DNA of 64,000 bases from an uncultured Candidatus Actinomarina sp. (lineage in GTDB: Bacteria; Actinomycetota; Acidimicrobiia; Actinomarinales; Actinomarinaceae), in NCBI GenBank assembly GCA_902604835.1, contig CACKZW010000005.1, positions 1 to 64,000 on the forward strand, written 5' to 3'. The position numbers and the translations under genes are program-made. Each line of letters opens with the position of its first letter. The stretch's first letter is position 1. Below, in pieces: positions 8,855-17,579 of this stretch. The notes under the pieces were generated by a model. It did no database searches and was not told the origin of the DNA. It saw only the letters and a list, made by a program, of their open reading frames with translations.

Positions 8855-11467
8855 TTGAGTATTTTTAAAAAAGTCTTATCTGTTGGAAGTGGAAAACTTG
8901 CTCAAGAGTTAAATAAAAAAGTTGAGCTAATTAATTTAAGGGAATCTGAAACTGAAAAATTTACAGATCAGGAAATAAAAGACAGCTTTCAAGAATTAAA
9001 AACAAAACTTAATTCAGAAAATAAATTTGAACATGAGGTTGAAGCATTCTCCCTTGTCAGAGAAGCCTCAAAAAGAACAATTGGACAACGTCATTATGAT
9101 GTTCAACTATTTGGCGGGATGGTATTACTAAGAAATAAAATTGCCGAAATGAAAACTGGGGAGGGAAAAACTTTAGTTTCAACACTTCCAATTTCTTTTA
9201 TGGCACTACATCAAAAGGGTGTACATGTTGTAACAGTTAATGATTACTTGTCAAAAAGAGACGCAGAATGGATGAGCCCAATATATAACTTTTTAGGTTT
9301 AGAAGTCGGTCTTATTTTCTCAGGTCAAGAATATCAAGAAAAAGTTTTAGAATATAAAAAAGACATCGTCTACGGAACAAATAATGAATTTGGATTTGAT
9401 TATCTTAGAGACAACATGGCCCAAACCTCAGATCAATTAACTCAAGGTGACCTTTTCTATGCTGTTATTGATGAAGTCGATTCTATATTAGTTGATGAAG
9501 CAAGAACACCGTTAATAATTTCTGGCAGAGTTGAAGAATCTACAAAATGGTATCTACAATTTTCAAAGCTTGTTAAGCAAATGAAAAAAGATCTTCATTA
9601 TGAAGTTGATGAGTCAAAAAAACAAATCCATCCAACAGAAGAAGGCATTGAGTTTATTGAACAAAAATTGGGTGTTGATAACTTGTATGAAAATACAGCA
9701 ACTAATTTTATTCATTATTTAACGGCTTCTTTACGAGCAAAAGAAATATATAAAAAAGATGTAGATTATATTAATGCTGATGGTCAGGTAAAAATAGTAG
9801 ATGAATTTACAGGACGCGTACTAGAAGGTAGGAGGTATTCTGACGGACTTCATCAAGCGATTGAAGCGAAAGAAAATCTGAGGATACAGGATGAAAATCA
9901 AACACTAGCATCGATTACCTATCAAAACTATTTTAGGATGTATGAAAATCTCTCTGGGATGACTGGAACAGCAAAAACAGAAGAAGATGAACTAATTCAA
10001 ATTTACAATCTTGAAGTAGTTGAGATTCCAACAAATCTACCTATTGCAAGAAATGACAATCAAGATACTGTGTATAAGACGAGACAAGCAAAATTAAATG
10101 CTGTTGTTGAAGATATCAAGGAGCGTCATGAATTGGGACAGCCCGTATTATTAGGTACGGTTTCTGTAGATTCATCCGAAGAAATTTCTAAAGAACTTAC
10201 AAAAAATAGTATTAAGCATTCTGTATTAAATGCAAAAAATCATTTAGAGGAAGCTTCAATTATTGCACAAGCTGGACGTTTAAAATCTGTGACTGTTGCC
10301 ACAAACATGGCAGGTAGAGGTGTAGATATAAAGCTTGGTGGAAATAGCGAATTTATGGCTAACGCACAAGCAGAAAAAGAAAATAAAGAAGATGATGAAG
10401 AATACATTGAGCAATTAACAAAAGAGTACGATTCTTCTATAAATAATGAGAAAGAAAAAGTTAAAGATTTAGGTGGATTGTACGTAATTGGAACTGAACG
10501 TCATGAATCAAGAAGAATTGACAATCAATTAAGAGGAAGATCTGGAAGACAGGGTGATCCAGGCGAGTCTAGATTCTATATCAGCCTTGAAGATGAATTA
10601 ATGAGACGCTTTCAGGGTGAACGAATTCAGTCAATAATGGATAAATTAAATTTACCAGATGAAGAAAAAATAGAGCAAAACATGGTTACAAAAAGCATTG
10701 AAAGAGCTCAGGCACAAGTTGAATCGTTAAACTTTGAAATTAGGAAAAATGTACTTAAATTTGATCAGGTACTTAATCAGCAAAGAGACGTCATATATAG
10801 ATGGAGAAGACAGCTTTTAAGATCAGAAAATATTGAGGATTTGATATTTGAATGGAGAGATGACGTAATTGAAGATGTACAAAATAGTATTGAGAATTAT
10901 AAAACACAATATGAAAGTCTTGATGAGTTTAGAAATTATGTAGATGACGAATTAAACCTTCTCTTATCTGACAATGTAAAAAAACATTTGTTAAAAGATT
11001 TAGAGTTGAACGATAATTTAGATATAAGACCATCTCTAGAAAATTTATATTTAATAAATTTAGAATCTGACAAGGAAAATTTTATGAATTTAGCACGAAT
11101 AGGTTCACTTTCATTTATAGATCAATCTTGGAAAAATCATTTATCAGAGATGGATTATTTGAGATCAGGAATTGGTCTAAGAGCAATGGGTCAGAGAGAT
11201 CCTTTGGTTGAATATCAAAAAGAAGGATATGATCTATTTGAAGATTTAATAGACAATGTAAAATTATCAGTCGTTAGACTTTTACTGAATTTTGAAAATG
11301 CAAAACAAGATAATAAAGAAAAATTAGAAACTAAAGACTCTAAAGCGGTAAGTTTAAATAGCAAAGAAAAAATTGGCAGAAACGATCCTTGCCCATTAGG
11401 TTGTGGTATAAAATATAAAAAATGTGGAATAGACGATAAATGTATAAAGAAATCCGAAGCAAAATAA
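8855..11467 (+). CDS. secA: Preprotein translocase ATPase SecA
   Basis: Motor ATPase that drives unfolded preproteins through SecYEG. The 870-residue protein contains the Walker A MKTGEGKT near residue 100, the DEAD-type IDEVDSILVDEAR near residue 205, the preprotein cross-linking region, helicase motif ATNMAGRGVDI, and GRSGRQGDPG. The C-terminus ends in a SEC-C zinc motif of altered spacing, DPCPLGCGIKYKKCG, where CxCGSGKKYKKCHG is usual. The start is TTG, 2 bp after ahcY. Its last 28 nt overlap the zero-frame start of prfB. Many secreted proteins in this window carry Sec-type signal sequences. Confidence 0.96.
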   Translation: MSIFKKVLSVGSGKLAQELNKKVELINLRESETEKFTDQEIKDSFQELKTKLNSENKFEHEVEAFSLVREASKRTIGQRHYDVQLFGGMVLLRNKIAEMKTGEGKTLVSTLPISFMALHQKGVHVVTVNDYLSKRDAEWMSPIYNFLGLEVGLIFSGQEYQEKVLEYKKDIVYGTNNEFGFDYLRDNMAQTSDQLTQGDLFYAVIDEVDSILVDEARTPLIISGRVEESTKWYLQFSKLVKQMKKDLHYEVDESKKQIHPTEEGIEFIEQKLGVDNLYENTATNFIHYLTASLRAKEIYKKDVDYINADGQVKIVDEFTGRVLEGRRYSDGLHQAIEAKENLRIQDENQTLASITYQNYFRMYENLSGMTGTAKTEEDELIQIYNLEVVEIPTNLPIARNDNQDTVYKTRQAKLNAVVEDIKERHELGQPVLLGTVSVDSSEEISKELTKNSIKHSVLNAKNHLEEASIIAQAGRLKSVTVATNMAGRGVDIKLGGNSEFMANAQAEKENKEDDEEYIEQLTKEYDSSINNEKEKVKDLGGLYVIGTERHESRRIDNQLRGRSGRQGDPGESRFYISLEDELMRRFQGERIQSIMDKLNLPDEEKIEQNMVTKSIERAQAQVESLNFEIRKNVLKFDQVLNQQRDVIYRWRRQLLRSENIEDLIFEWRDDVIEDVQNSIENYKTQYESLDEFRNYVDDELNLLLSDNVKKHLLKDLELNDNLDIRPSLENLYLINLESDKENFMNLARIGSLSFIDQSWKNHLSEMDYLRSGIGLRAMGQRDPLVEYQKEGYDLFEDLIDNVKLSVVRLLLNFENAKQDNKEKLETKDSKAVSLNSKEKIGRNDPCPLGCGIKYKKCGIDDKCIKKSEAK

Positions 11468-12544
11468 AGACTTTTAGAGAAAGATTAACTTCTGCCAAGG
11501 AGTATCTTTGACTTTGATAATAAAAAAGAAGATCTTTTAAATCTTAATAAAATAATCTCTAAAGAAAATTTCTGGTCAGAAAATCCTAATGCTCAAAATA
11601 TTGTTAAGAGTGCCTCAAACCTAGAAAAAGTTATAAATCTATTAAATACTTTAGACAGTGAAATTAAAGACCTTGAAGAATTGACTGAATTAAGCAAAGA
11701 CAATCTATCTGAATTAGAGGAAATAAAACCTCAATTTGATGTAGTAGAACAAAAAATTATAGATTTAGAAGAGGAATCTTTGTATTCAAGTGAGTTCGAT
11801 GATCACTCAGCTGTATTAACTGTTAATGCAGGTGCTGGAGGTGTTGATGCTCATGATTGGGCTGAAATGCTACTAAGGATGTACACAAGATATTTAGATG
11901 ATAAAAAAATGAGCTATGAAATCGAAGAAATTTCATCTGGTGAAGAGGCTGGAATTAAATCAGCCTCGATAAGAGTAGAAAATTTTAGAGCGTATGCAAA
12001 TTTAGAAAGTGAAAGGGGAGTGCATCGTTTAGTTAGAATTAGTCCTTTTGATAGCAACAAAAGAAGACATACTAGTTTTGCTGGTGTAGATGTTATCCCT
12101 TTAATTGAAGACTCAGAAGATCTAGACCTAAATGAAGATGACATAAGAATAGATGTTTACAGATCATCTGGTGCCGGAGGTCAACATGTCAATACAACCG
12201 ACTCTGCTGTAAGAGTGACTCATATCCCATCTGGAATCGTTGTTGCTTGTCAGGCAGAGAGATCACAATTACAAAATAAAGTTAGAGCATTGAGTCTTTT
12301 AAAATCAAAATTGATAATTCAAGAAAGAGAAGAAAAAATGAAAAAACTTGATTCAATTAGAGGTGAACAAGTTGAAGCAGGATGGGGAAGACAAATTAGA
12401 TCTTACGTGATGCAGCCATATCAACAAGTCAAAGATTCCAGAACAAATATTGAAGTTGGAAATATTCAATCAGTTTTAGATGGAGATATTAACATATTTA
12501 TTAATGAGTACCTAAAATGGCGTAGACAGGGATTAAATGATTAA
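11440..12544 (+). CDS. prfB: Peptide chain release factor 2, programmed +1 frameshift
   Basis: Releases nascent chains at UGA and UAA. The zero frame runs from ATG 11440 through 23 codons to an in-frame TGA at 11509-11511; the rest continues in +1 from GAC at 11510. The joined product is 367 residues, the normal RF2 length. The reading frame before the shift encodes MYKEIRSKIKTF, which aligns with RF2 N-termini. The junction is Leu-Asp-Phe-Asp. Downstream are the UGA-specifying SPF tripeptide (RISPFDSN) and the catalytic GAGGQHVN loop. It overlaps secA by 28 nt and ftsE by 8 nt. Starting from the internal TTG at 11681 would delete the N-terminal helical domain. Confidence 0.95.
11497..11512 (+). 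promoter_or_regulatory. prfB +1 frameshift signal (internal SD, CTT slip codon, TGA stop)
   Basis: The sequence AAGGAG-TAT-CTT-TGA-C holds each known element: an internal Shine-Dalgarno-like AAGGAG (11497-11502), 3 nt spacing, the slippery CTT codon (11506-11508), and the weak stop TGA followed by C. When RF2 is scarce, the paused ribosome slips +1 to read TTT then ACT-frame-shifted codons beginning at GAC, making more RF2. This is the classical RF2 autoregulatory circuit described in Escherichia coli. Confidence 0.95.
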
Positions 12545-13214
12545 ATTAGATAATGTTTCGTTAGTTTTTGAAGGTGGAAGTGTTGCCCTCTCTAATGTTT
12601 CAACTGAAATTTCAGAAGGTGAATTTGTTTATCTGATTGGTCATTCTGGAAGTGGAAAATCATCTTTACTTAAGCTTTTATACAAAGACTACTCAGCCAC
12701 AAAGGGAGAAATTGAAGTTGTTGATATGGACGTAACAACTTTACCAAAATGGAAAATACCTTTATTAAGAAGAAAATTAGGAATTGTGACTCAAGAACCA
12801 CAATTATTAGAAGACAGAACAACTTTTGAAAATGTAAGCTTTGCTCTGGAAGTACTTGGATTTGATGAAAAAGAAATTGATGAGAAAGCAAGTACCCTTA
12901 TTGATCTTGTAGATTTAGAAGAAAGTATGTTCAAATTTCCTAGTCAGCTTTCAGGTGGAGAACAAACAAGAGCATGTATCGCAAGAGCTTTAGCTTCAAA
13001 CCCATTATTACTTTTATGTGATGAACCTACTGGAAATTTAGACCCTGATTTAAGTATTCAAATACTTACATTATTAGAGAAAATAAATAGGGCTGGCACA
13101 ACCGTTTTAATGGCTACTCATGATTCTTCGATTGTAAATAGAAAGAAAAAAAGAGTTTTGCAATTAAAAGATGGAAAGTTAATGAGTGATGTTGACCAAG
13201 GAAGATATATTTAA
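12537..13214 (+). CDS. ftsE: Cell division ATP-binding protein FtsE
   Basis: ABC-type ATPase that works with FtsX to activate peptidoglycan hydrolases at the division site. The 225 residues contain Walker A GHSGSGKSS (about 35-43), the Q-loop VTQEPQLLED, the signature LSGGEQTR (about 139), Walker B LLLLCDEPTGNLD and the H-loop MATHD. It overlaps prfB by 8 nt and is followed after 6 bp by ftsX. The prfB-ftsE-ftsX-smpB order is common in actinobacteria, supporting the assignment over a generic LolD/MacB ATPase. Confidence 0.93.
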   Translation: MIKLDNVSLVFEGGSVALSNVSTEISEGEFVYLIGHSGSGKSSLLKLLYKDYSATKGEIEVVDMDVTTLPKWKIPLLRRKLGIVTQEPQLLEDRTTFENVSFALEVLGFDEKEIDEKASTLIDLVDLEESMFKFPSQLSGGEQTRACIARALASNPLLLLCDEPTGNLDPDLSIQILTLLEKINRAGTTVLMATHDSSIVNRKKKRVLQLKDGKLMSDVDQGRYI

Positions 13215-13220
13215 ATATTT

Positions 13221-14096
13221 ATGAAAAAATTAAATTACGTATTAAAAAATACCTTTATAAACATGAGAAGGAACCCTTTGTTGGTGATTGCAACAATGCT
13301 TGCAGTACTAGTTTCGTCTTTTCTTGTTTTTACAACTCTTTCTGCCAGAGCCATTGTTGAAAACAATACTTCACGTTGGCAAAACGGAGTACATGTTGTA
13401 ATTTTTCTGGATGATAGAGTTACAGCAACAGCTCATCAACAACTTCAAGATACACTGGAATCCTATCCTGAAGTAAGGATGGTAGAGTACTTTTCTAAAA
13501 CTGAAGCATCCGAAGAGTTTAAAGAGTTGTTTAAAGACCAACCAGAATTGGTACAAGAAGTAGATCTTGAAATTCTTCCTACATCATTAAGAATAAATTT
13601 AAATGATCCTGCTGATTATGGATTAATTATTGAGAGAATGGATGGAAATCCTGCTGTAAAAGAAATAAGAGCATCTGGTGAGGCAATAGAAAGACTTTTA
13701 AGTTTGACTAATACATTAGTTTTATCAGCCAGTATCTTTGCTGGATTAATTGCTTTCGCTGCATTTATTTTAATTATTAATACATTAAGGCTAACTGCTT
13801 ATGCAAAGAAAAAAGAGATTAAAATTATGAGAACTATCGGGGCTTCCTCAACATATATAAGATTACCTTTCATATTTGAGGCCATATTTGAGTCTTTGAT
13901 TGGAACAAGTATTGCAGTTGGTCTCGGTTGGGGCTTTATCCAATATTCAAAAACATCTTTTATATCAGAAAGTATTTTTGATATTGCTATCTCAGATTCT
14001 TATTTAATCAATCTGACCTTAATCTTATTGTTATCAACCGTACTTTTTGGTTTCTTTGCAAGTTTTGTTGGAATTAGAAAAGCTTTAAATGATTAA
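13221..14096 (+). CDS. ftsX: Cell division membrane protein FtsX
   Basis: Membrane partner of FtsE that passes ATP-driven motion to periplasmic wall hydrolases. The 291-residue protein has a short cytoplasmic N-terminus, a first membrane helix (about 20-42), an extracytoplasmic domain of about 130 residues (LDDRVTATAHQQL onward), and three further helices after residue 170. The segment AKKKEIKIMRTIGAS between helices 2 and 3 is typical of the FtsX/MacB fold. It overlaps the following M23 gene by 8 nt, which identifies the likely target of activation. Confidence 0.92.
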   Translation: MKKLNYVLKNTFINMRRNPLLVIATMLAVLVSSFLVFTTLSARAIVENNTSRWQNGVHVVIFLDDRVTATAHQQLQDTLESYPEVRMVEYFSKTEASEEFKELFKDQPELVQEVDLEILPTSLRINLNDPADYGLIIERMDGNPAVKEIRASGEAIERLLSLTNTLVLSASIFAGLIAFAAFILIINTLRLTAYAKKKEIKIMRTIGASSTYIRLPFIFEAIFESLIGTSIAVGLGWGFIQYSKTSFISESIFDIAISDSYLINLTLILLLSTVLFGFFASFVGIRKALND

Positions 14097-15465
14097 AAAA
14101 ATCTTTATATTTTTCATATTATTTCTAATTACATTACAAACTATCGTTGTGGATCCTTCACACGCAATCACAGCTGAAGAGAGATTAGAAGAGGTAGAGA
14201 AACAGCTTATAGCAATAGCTAATCAAATTAAACAGTATGAGGGTGATAAGACGGATTTAGAAAAAAATATTTTAGCAAATGATACGGCACTTAAGAAAGT
14301 CAATGATGAACTAGCTGAAGTTCAACGAAGACTTGCATCTGCAGAGGCAGCTTTAGAAAAAGCATTGGAGGGATATGATGAATCTCTAAATAATCTCGTG
14401 TCCGTTCAACAAAATATTGTAAAGGAACAAGTAACTCTAGGAAAAACCAAAAATGAAATAGCAAAAGTTAAAGACGAATTGTTTGAGACACAAAAAAATT
14501 TAAATTCTGCAAAAGATGAGTTGCAGATTAAAGCAGTAGATATGTATATCGATGGAGTTATGAGTCCAGCAACTGCGTTATTTATAAGCCTCAATGAACT
14601 ATCAGATTTTTTAGCAGCATTAGGTTACGCATCTGCAATTGTGAATACAGCATATGAAATTATTGAATCTTTAAATTCTTTTGAAAGCTTATCTGAAACC
14701 CAAACTGAATTTTTATCAGAACGTGAAGAACAACGAGAAGAAATTATTGCTTCTCTACAGGTAGAAGAAGAAAAAAAGAATCAGATATCAATTGAGGCTG
14801 AGGAATATGCTGATGAAGTTGAAGACAGTAAGAATAGAGTCGAGATAGAAAAACGACAGGTTGAAAATAAAAAAGCAGCTGTATTGTCTGAACGAAAAAA
14901 AGCACAGAACCTCCTGACTGAAGCAAATAATCAACTTGCTAAATTAGATGCAGAGCATGCTAATCTTGAAAAACTTGAAGATGCAATCCAAGAAGATATT
15001 AATAGATTAAGTTCTCTTGGTGGAGTAGCTCCAAACCAATTAAGTTGGCCTATAACTGGAAGTTACGTTTCAAGTGGCTATAAATGGAGAAGATTTAGAG
15101 GTGTAACTAGTTTTCACGGAGCTATAGATATACCTGGGAGAACAGGAACTCCCATTAAAGCTGCCGCAGGAGGAGTTGTTATTCTTGCAAGATATTATGG
15201 CTTGGCAGGAAGAACTGTCTTTATTGATCATGGGGGAGGTATGACCACACTATATTTCCATATGAATGAGATAAGAACTTCAGTTGGACAAACAGTAGTA
15301 ACCGGTGATGTAATTGGAACAGTTGGTAATACAGGAAGGTCAACAGGACCCCATTTACACTTTGAAGTACGCTTAAAAAATCCTAGCTCTGTTAGTTGTA
15401 GCCTTCCATACCTAGATCCAACTTCCAGAGGAAGAATGAATCCTTATTGTTTCTTAGATCGATGA
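14089..15465 (+). CDS. Secreted coiled-coil M23 peptidase, EnvC/RipC-like FtsEX partner
   Basis: The 458-residue protein starts with a signal peptide (residues 1-26, ending PSHA), followed by about 270 residues of heptad-like coiled coil rich in Glu, Lys and Asn. A C-terminal LytM/M23 domain begins near residue 325. Catalytic-type motifs are present: SFHGAIDIPG (HxxxD), GMTTLYFHM and GPHLHFEVR. A degenerate M23 fold would be an activator; these motifs suggest a possibly active zinc endopeptidase. The coiled coil is the part that contacts the FtsX loop in EnvC-type proteins. The start overlaps ftsX by 8 nt and the end overlaps smpB by 4 nt. Confidence 0.88.
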   Translation: MIKKIFIFFILFLITLQTIVVDPSHAITAEERLEEVEKQLIAIANQIKQYEGDKTDLEKNILANDTALKKVNDELAEVQRRLASAEAALEKALEGYDESLNNLVSVQQNIVKEQVTLGKTKNEIAKVKDELFETQKNLNSAKDELQIKAVDMYIDGVMSPATALFISLNELSDFLAALGYASAIVNTAYEIIESLNSFESLSETQTEFLSEREEQREEIIASLQVEEEKKNQISIEAEEYADEVEDSKNRVEIEKRQVENKKAAVLSERKKAQNLLTEANNQLAKLDAEHANLEKLEDAIQEDINRLSSLGGVAPNQLSWPITGSYVSSGYKWRRFRGVTSFHGAIDIPGRTGTPIKAAAGGVVILARYYGLAGRTVFIDHGGGMTTLYFHMNEIRTSVGQTVVTGDVIGTVGNTGRSTGPHLHFEVRLKNPSSVSCSLPYLDPTSRGRMNPYCFLDR

Positions 15466-15896
15466 AAGTTTTTGCAGAAAACAGAAAAGCAAGAAATTCG
15501 TATGAATTCATCGAATTTTTTGAGGCGGGAATTGTTTTGACTGGAGCTGAAACAAAAAGCATAAGAAATGGGGCTCTATCTATAATTGATGCATTTGCAA
15601 TTGTTGAAAATGAAGAAGCAATTTTAAGAGAAATGAATATTGAACCATACAAATATGCAGAATTGATTGATTACGATCCAAAAGCACCCAGAAAGTTATT
15701 ATTACATAAAAAAGAGATAAAAAGATTAATTGGATTAATCTCCACAAAAGGCCTCACTCTTATTGCTACAAAAGTATTTGAACAAAATGGATTCATCAAA
15801 GTGGAAATAGCTTTATCAAAAGGTAAGAAAAATTTTGATAAAAGAAGCAAAATGACTGAAAAAAGGGTGAAAAAAGAAATAAGGAACTATAAATAA
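15462..15896 (+). CDS. smpB: SsrA-binding protein SmpB
   Basis: Binds tmRNA and delivers it to stalled ribosomes for trans-translation. The ATG at 15462 gives MKVFAENRKARNSYEF, the standard SmpB N-terminus, for a 144-residue product. A TTG 15 nt upstream would also be in frame but adds non-conserved residues. Family features include GIVLTGAETKSIRNG and a basic C-terminal tail (KGKKNFDKRSKM...) that inserts into the mRNA channel. The ATGA overlap with the M23 gene indicates coupling. Its RNA partner ssrA lies about 5 kb downstream at 21238. Confidence 0.94.
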   Translation: MKVFAENRKARNSYEFIEFFEAGIVLTGAETKSIRNGALSIIDAFAIVENEEAILREMNIEPYKYAELIDYDPKAPRKLLLHKKEIKRLIGLISTKGLTLIATKVFEQNGFIKVEIALSKGKKNFDKRSKMTEKRVKKEIRNYK

Positions 15897-15959
15897 GTTA
15901 TTATTAAATTACTTTTATAAATTTAGAATTTATAGACTTATAGGAAATTAAAGGAAAAA

Positions 15960-16271
15960 ATGGTAAAAGAAATAAATGCTGAAGAATATGCTGAAATTAT
16001 TAACTCCCCAAATCCGGTAGTTATTGACTTTCATGCCACTTGGTGTGGACCTTGTAAAGTATTGAGTCCAATATTAGAAGAATTAAACGATGAGATAGAT
16101 GGTGTTGAATTTGTAAAACTAGATGTTGATCAACATCCACAAATTGCAGGACAAAATCAAGTAATGGGAGTTCCTACAGTTGTGATCTTAAAAGGTGGCG
16201 AAGTTAAAGAGAGATTTGTTGGAGTTCAACCAAAAGAAGTCATTAAAGAAAAAATTGACGCACTAGGTTAA
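15960..16271 (+). CDS. trxA: Thioredoxin
   Basis: General protein disulfide reductase. The 103-residue length is typical. The active site WCGPC has Cys29 and Cys32, and the cis-proline segment MGVPTVVI is present near residue 73. The ATG is preceded by AAAGGAAAA, a clear ribosome-binding site. The 63 bp before it is one of the few real gaps in the region and probably carries its promoter. It heads a short run with a small membrane protein, a mycoredoxin-like protein and hisN. Thioredoxin reductase is not in the window. Confidence 0.94.
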   Translation: MVKEINAEEYAEIINSPNPVVIDFHATWCGPCKVLSPILEELNDEIDGVEFVKLDVDQHPQIAGQNQVMGVPTVVILKGGEVKERFVGVQPKEVIKEKIDALG

Positions 16272-16273
16272 TA

Positions 16274-16534
16274 GTGTTAAAAATTGTATTAGTTCTACAA
16301 GTTCTAATACTTGCATTATTTGGGTTTCTTCTTATTTATGTTCAAAATACAATTGGAGATTTGTCCACACAAGTTTCATCTGCGATGGCTGTGATAGAAG
16401 ATATGAAAAAGGTATTACCAGAGATAGAAGAAGCTGTTGGATATTTTAATCAACTGGAACCCTTATTTGAAAATTTGAGTAAATTGAGTGACTTACTATC
16501 AGTTTTAACAGATCCATTTGGTTCAAATGGATAA
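16274..16534 (+). CDS. Small single-pass membrane protein of unknown function
   Basis: I do not recognise this 86-residue protein. It has one N-terminal hydrophobic helix (about residues 3-24) with few flanking charges, followed by an acidic amphipathic region with repeated Leu, Ile and Val spacing (VIEDMKKVLPEIEEAV) that could form a coiled coil. No catalytic motifs are visible. The start is GTG, 2 bp after trxA, and the end overlaps the mycoredoxin-like gene by 8 nt. Being placed between two thiol-redox genes suggests cotranscription but gives no function. Confidence 0.6.
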   Translation: MLKIVLVLQVLILALFGFLLIYVQNTIGDLSTQVSSAMAVIEDMKKVLPEIEEAVGYFNQLEPLFENLSKLSDLLSVLTDPFGSNG

Positions 16535-16778
16535 TCAATCGCAAATTGTCATGTATAGCACACAGTGGTGCGGAGATTGTGTAAGGTCAAAAAAAGTTCT
16601 TGATAAATTAGGTATAGCTTTTACTGAAGTTGATATTGATTACGACAAAGAAGGATTTGAAATTGCAAAAAAAATTCAAAATCAAAATCCACGAATCCCA
16701 ACTATAGTTTTTGAGGATGGAACCTTTTTGGTTGAACCATCAGATGTTGAACTTACAAATAAAATTAATTCTTTATAA
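16527..16778 (+). CDS. Mycoredoxin/glutaredoxin-like protein
   Basis: The 83-residue thioredoxin-fold protein has a WCGDC active site (Cys15, Cys18 from the ATG at 16527), an FTEVDID segment and a C-terminal PTIVFEDGTFLVEPS cis-proline region. This matches actinobacterial glutaredoxin-like proteins such as mycoredoxin-1, which reduce mycothiol mixed disulfides. An in-frame TTG at 16518 exists, but the ATG gives the family-typical N-terminus. Mycothiol use is supported by the PIG-L amidase at 59766. NrdH-type glutaredoxin is the main alternative. Confidence 0.8.
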   Translation: MDNQSQIVMYSTQWCGDCVRSKKVLDKLGIAFTEVDIDYDKEGFEIAKKIQNQNPRIPTIVFEDGTFLVEPSDVELTNKINSL

Positions 16779-16786
16779 TCAGTGTC

Positions 16787-17578
16787 ATGTTACAAAATAA
16801 ACTAGATTCAAAAACACTTATCAATTTTTGTAATGAAACTTTAGAATTATCAGGAAAAATTGCTCTTACTTATTTTAGGGATATTAGAGATTTGACAATC
16901 AAAGGTGATGAAAGTCCAGTGACTCTTGCTGATAAACAAATTGAACAAGTCATTAGAAGGGAAATTGAAAAAAACTTTCCCAGTCATAACATCATCGGCG
17001 AAGAGTTTGAAATAGTTGATAATTCATCGGAATACACATGGTATATTGATCCAATTGACGGAACCCGAAGTTTTGTAGCTGGAAAATCTGATTTTGGAAC
17101 ATTGATTGCATTAGTAAAAAATGAAAAAATAATTGGAGGAGTAATCGATTGTCCTGCTTTACAGGAAAGATGGATGTCATTTGACACTAAAACAACAATA
17201 GTTAATGGCAATAATACAAAGTGTAGAGAAATAGATAAACTTGAAAATTCTGTAATGGCCACAACTTCAAGTCATGAATTTGGTATGGAAAAGTGGAGGG
17301 CATATCAATCCTTAGAAGAAAGTGTAAAAGTAACAACTACAGGTAGTGATTGTTACAACTATGGATTATTGGCTAGTGGTTATTTAGATATTGTTGCTGA
17401 AAAATTAACCGCTCCTCATGATTACCTACCCTTAATTAAGATAGTTCAAGGCGCAGGTGGAATTATGACAGACTGGGAAGGAAATAATTTAAACTTTAGT
17501 GATAAAAATGTCTATGTTTTAGCTTCATCATCAAATAGGTTACATGAATTAGCCCTGGAAAAGCTCAGAGCAGAGTGA
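16787..17578 (+). CDS. hisN: Inositol-monophosphatase family phosphatase, probable histidinol-phosphatase HisN
   Basis: Metal-dependent phosphatase, probably dephosphorylating histidinol phosphate in histidine synthesis. The 263-residue protein has the family motifs GEEFE (metal-binding Glu), the DPIDGTRSF loop near residue 87, and a C-terminal segment containing GSDCYNYGLLASGYLDIV and DYLPL. The GSDCYNYG segment is closer to HisN than to SuhB or CysQ. It is followed 1 bp later by a 2-hydroxyacid dehydrogenase gene. Inositol or 3'-phosphoadenosine phosphatase activity cannot be excluded by sequence alone. Confidence 0.75.
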   Translation: MLQNKLDSKTLINFCNETLELSGKIALTYFRDIRDLTIKGDESPVTLADKQIEQVIRREIEKNFPSHNIIGEEFEIVDNSSEYTWYIDPIDGTRSFVAGKSDFGTLIALVKNEKIIGGVIDCPALQERWMSFDTKTTIVNGNNTKCREIDKLENSVMATTSSHEFGMEKWRAYQSLEESVKVTTTGSDCYNYGLLASGYLDIVAEKLTAPHDYLPLIKIVQGAGGIMTDWEGNNLNFSDKNVYVLASSSNRLHELALEKLRAE

Positions 17579-17579
17579 A

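Noticed and set aside
11681..12544. prfB starting at the internal TTG (287 residues)
   Set aside because: The upstream sequence encodes a good RF2 N-terminus joined by a canonical +1 frameshift site, so the shorter start would drop an essential domain.
15897..15959. A specific trxA promoter (for example a TATAGA -10 near 15931)
   Set aside because: Several A/T-rich hexamers fit about equally well, so no particular one can be supported, although a promoter probably lies in this gap.
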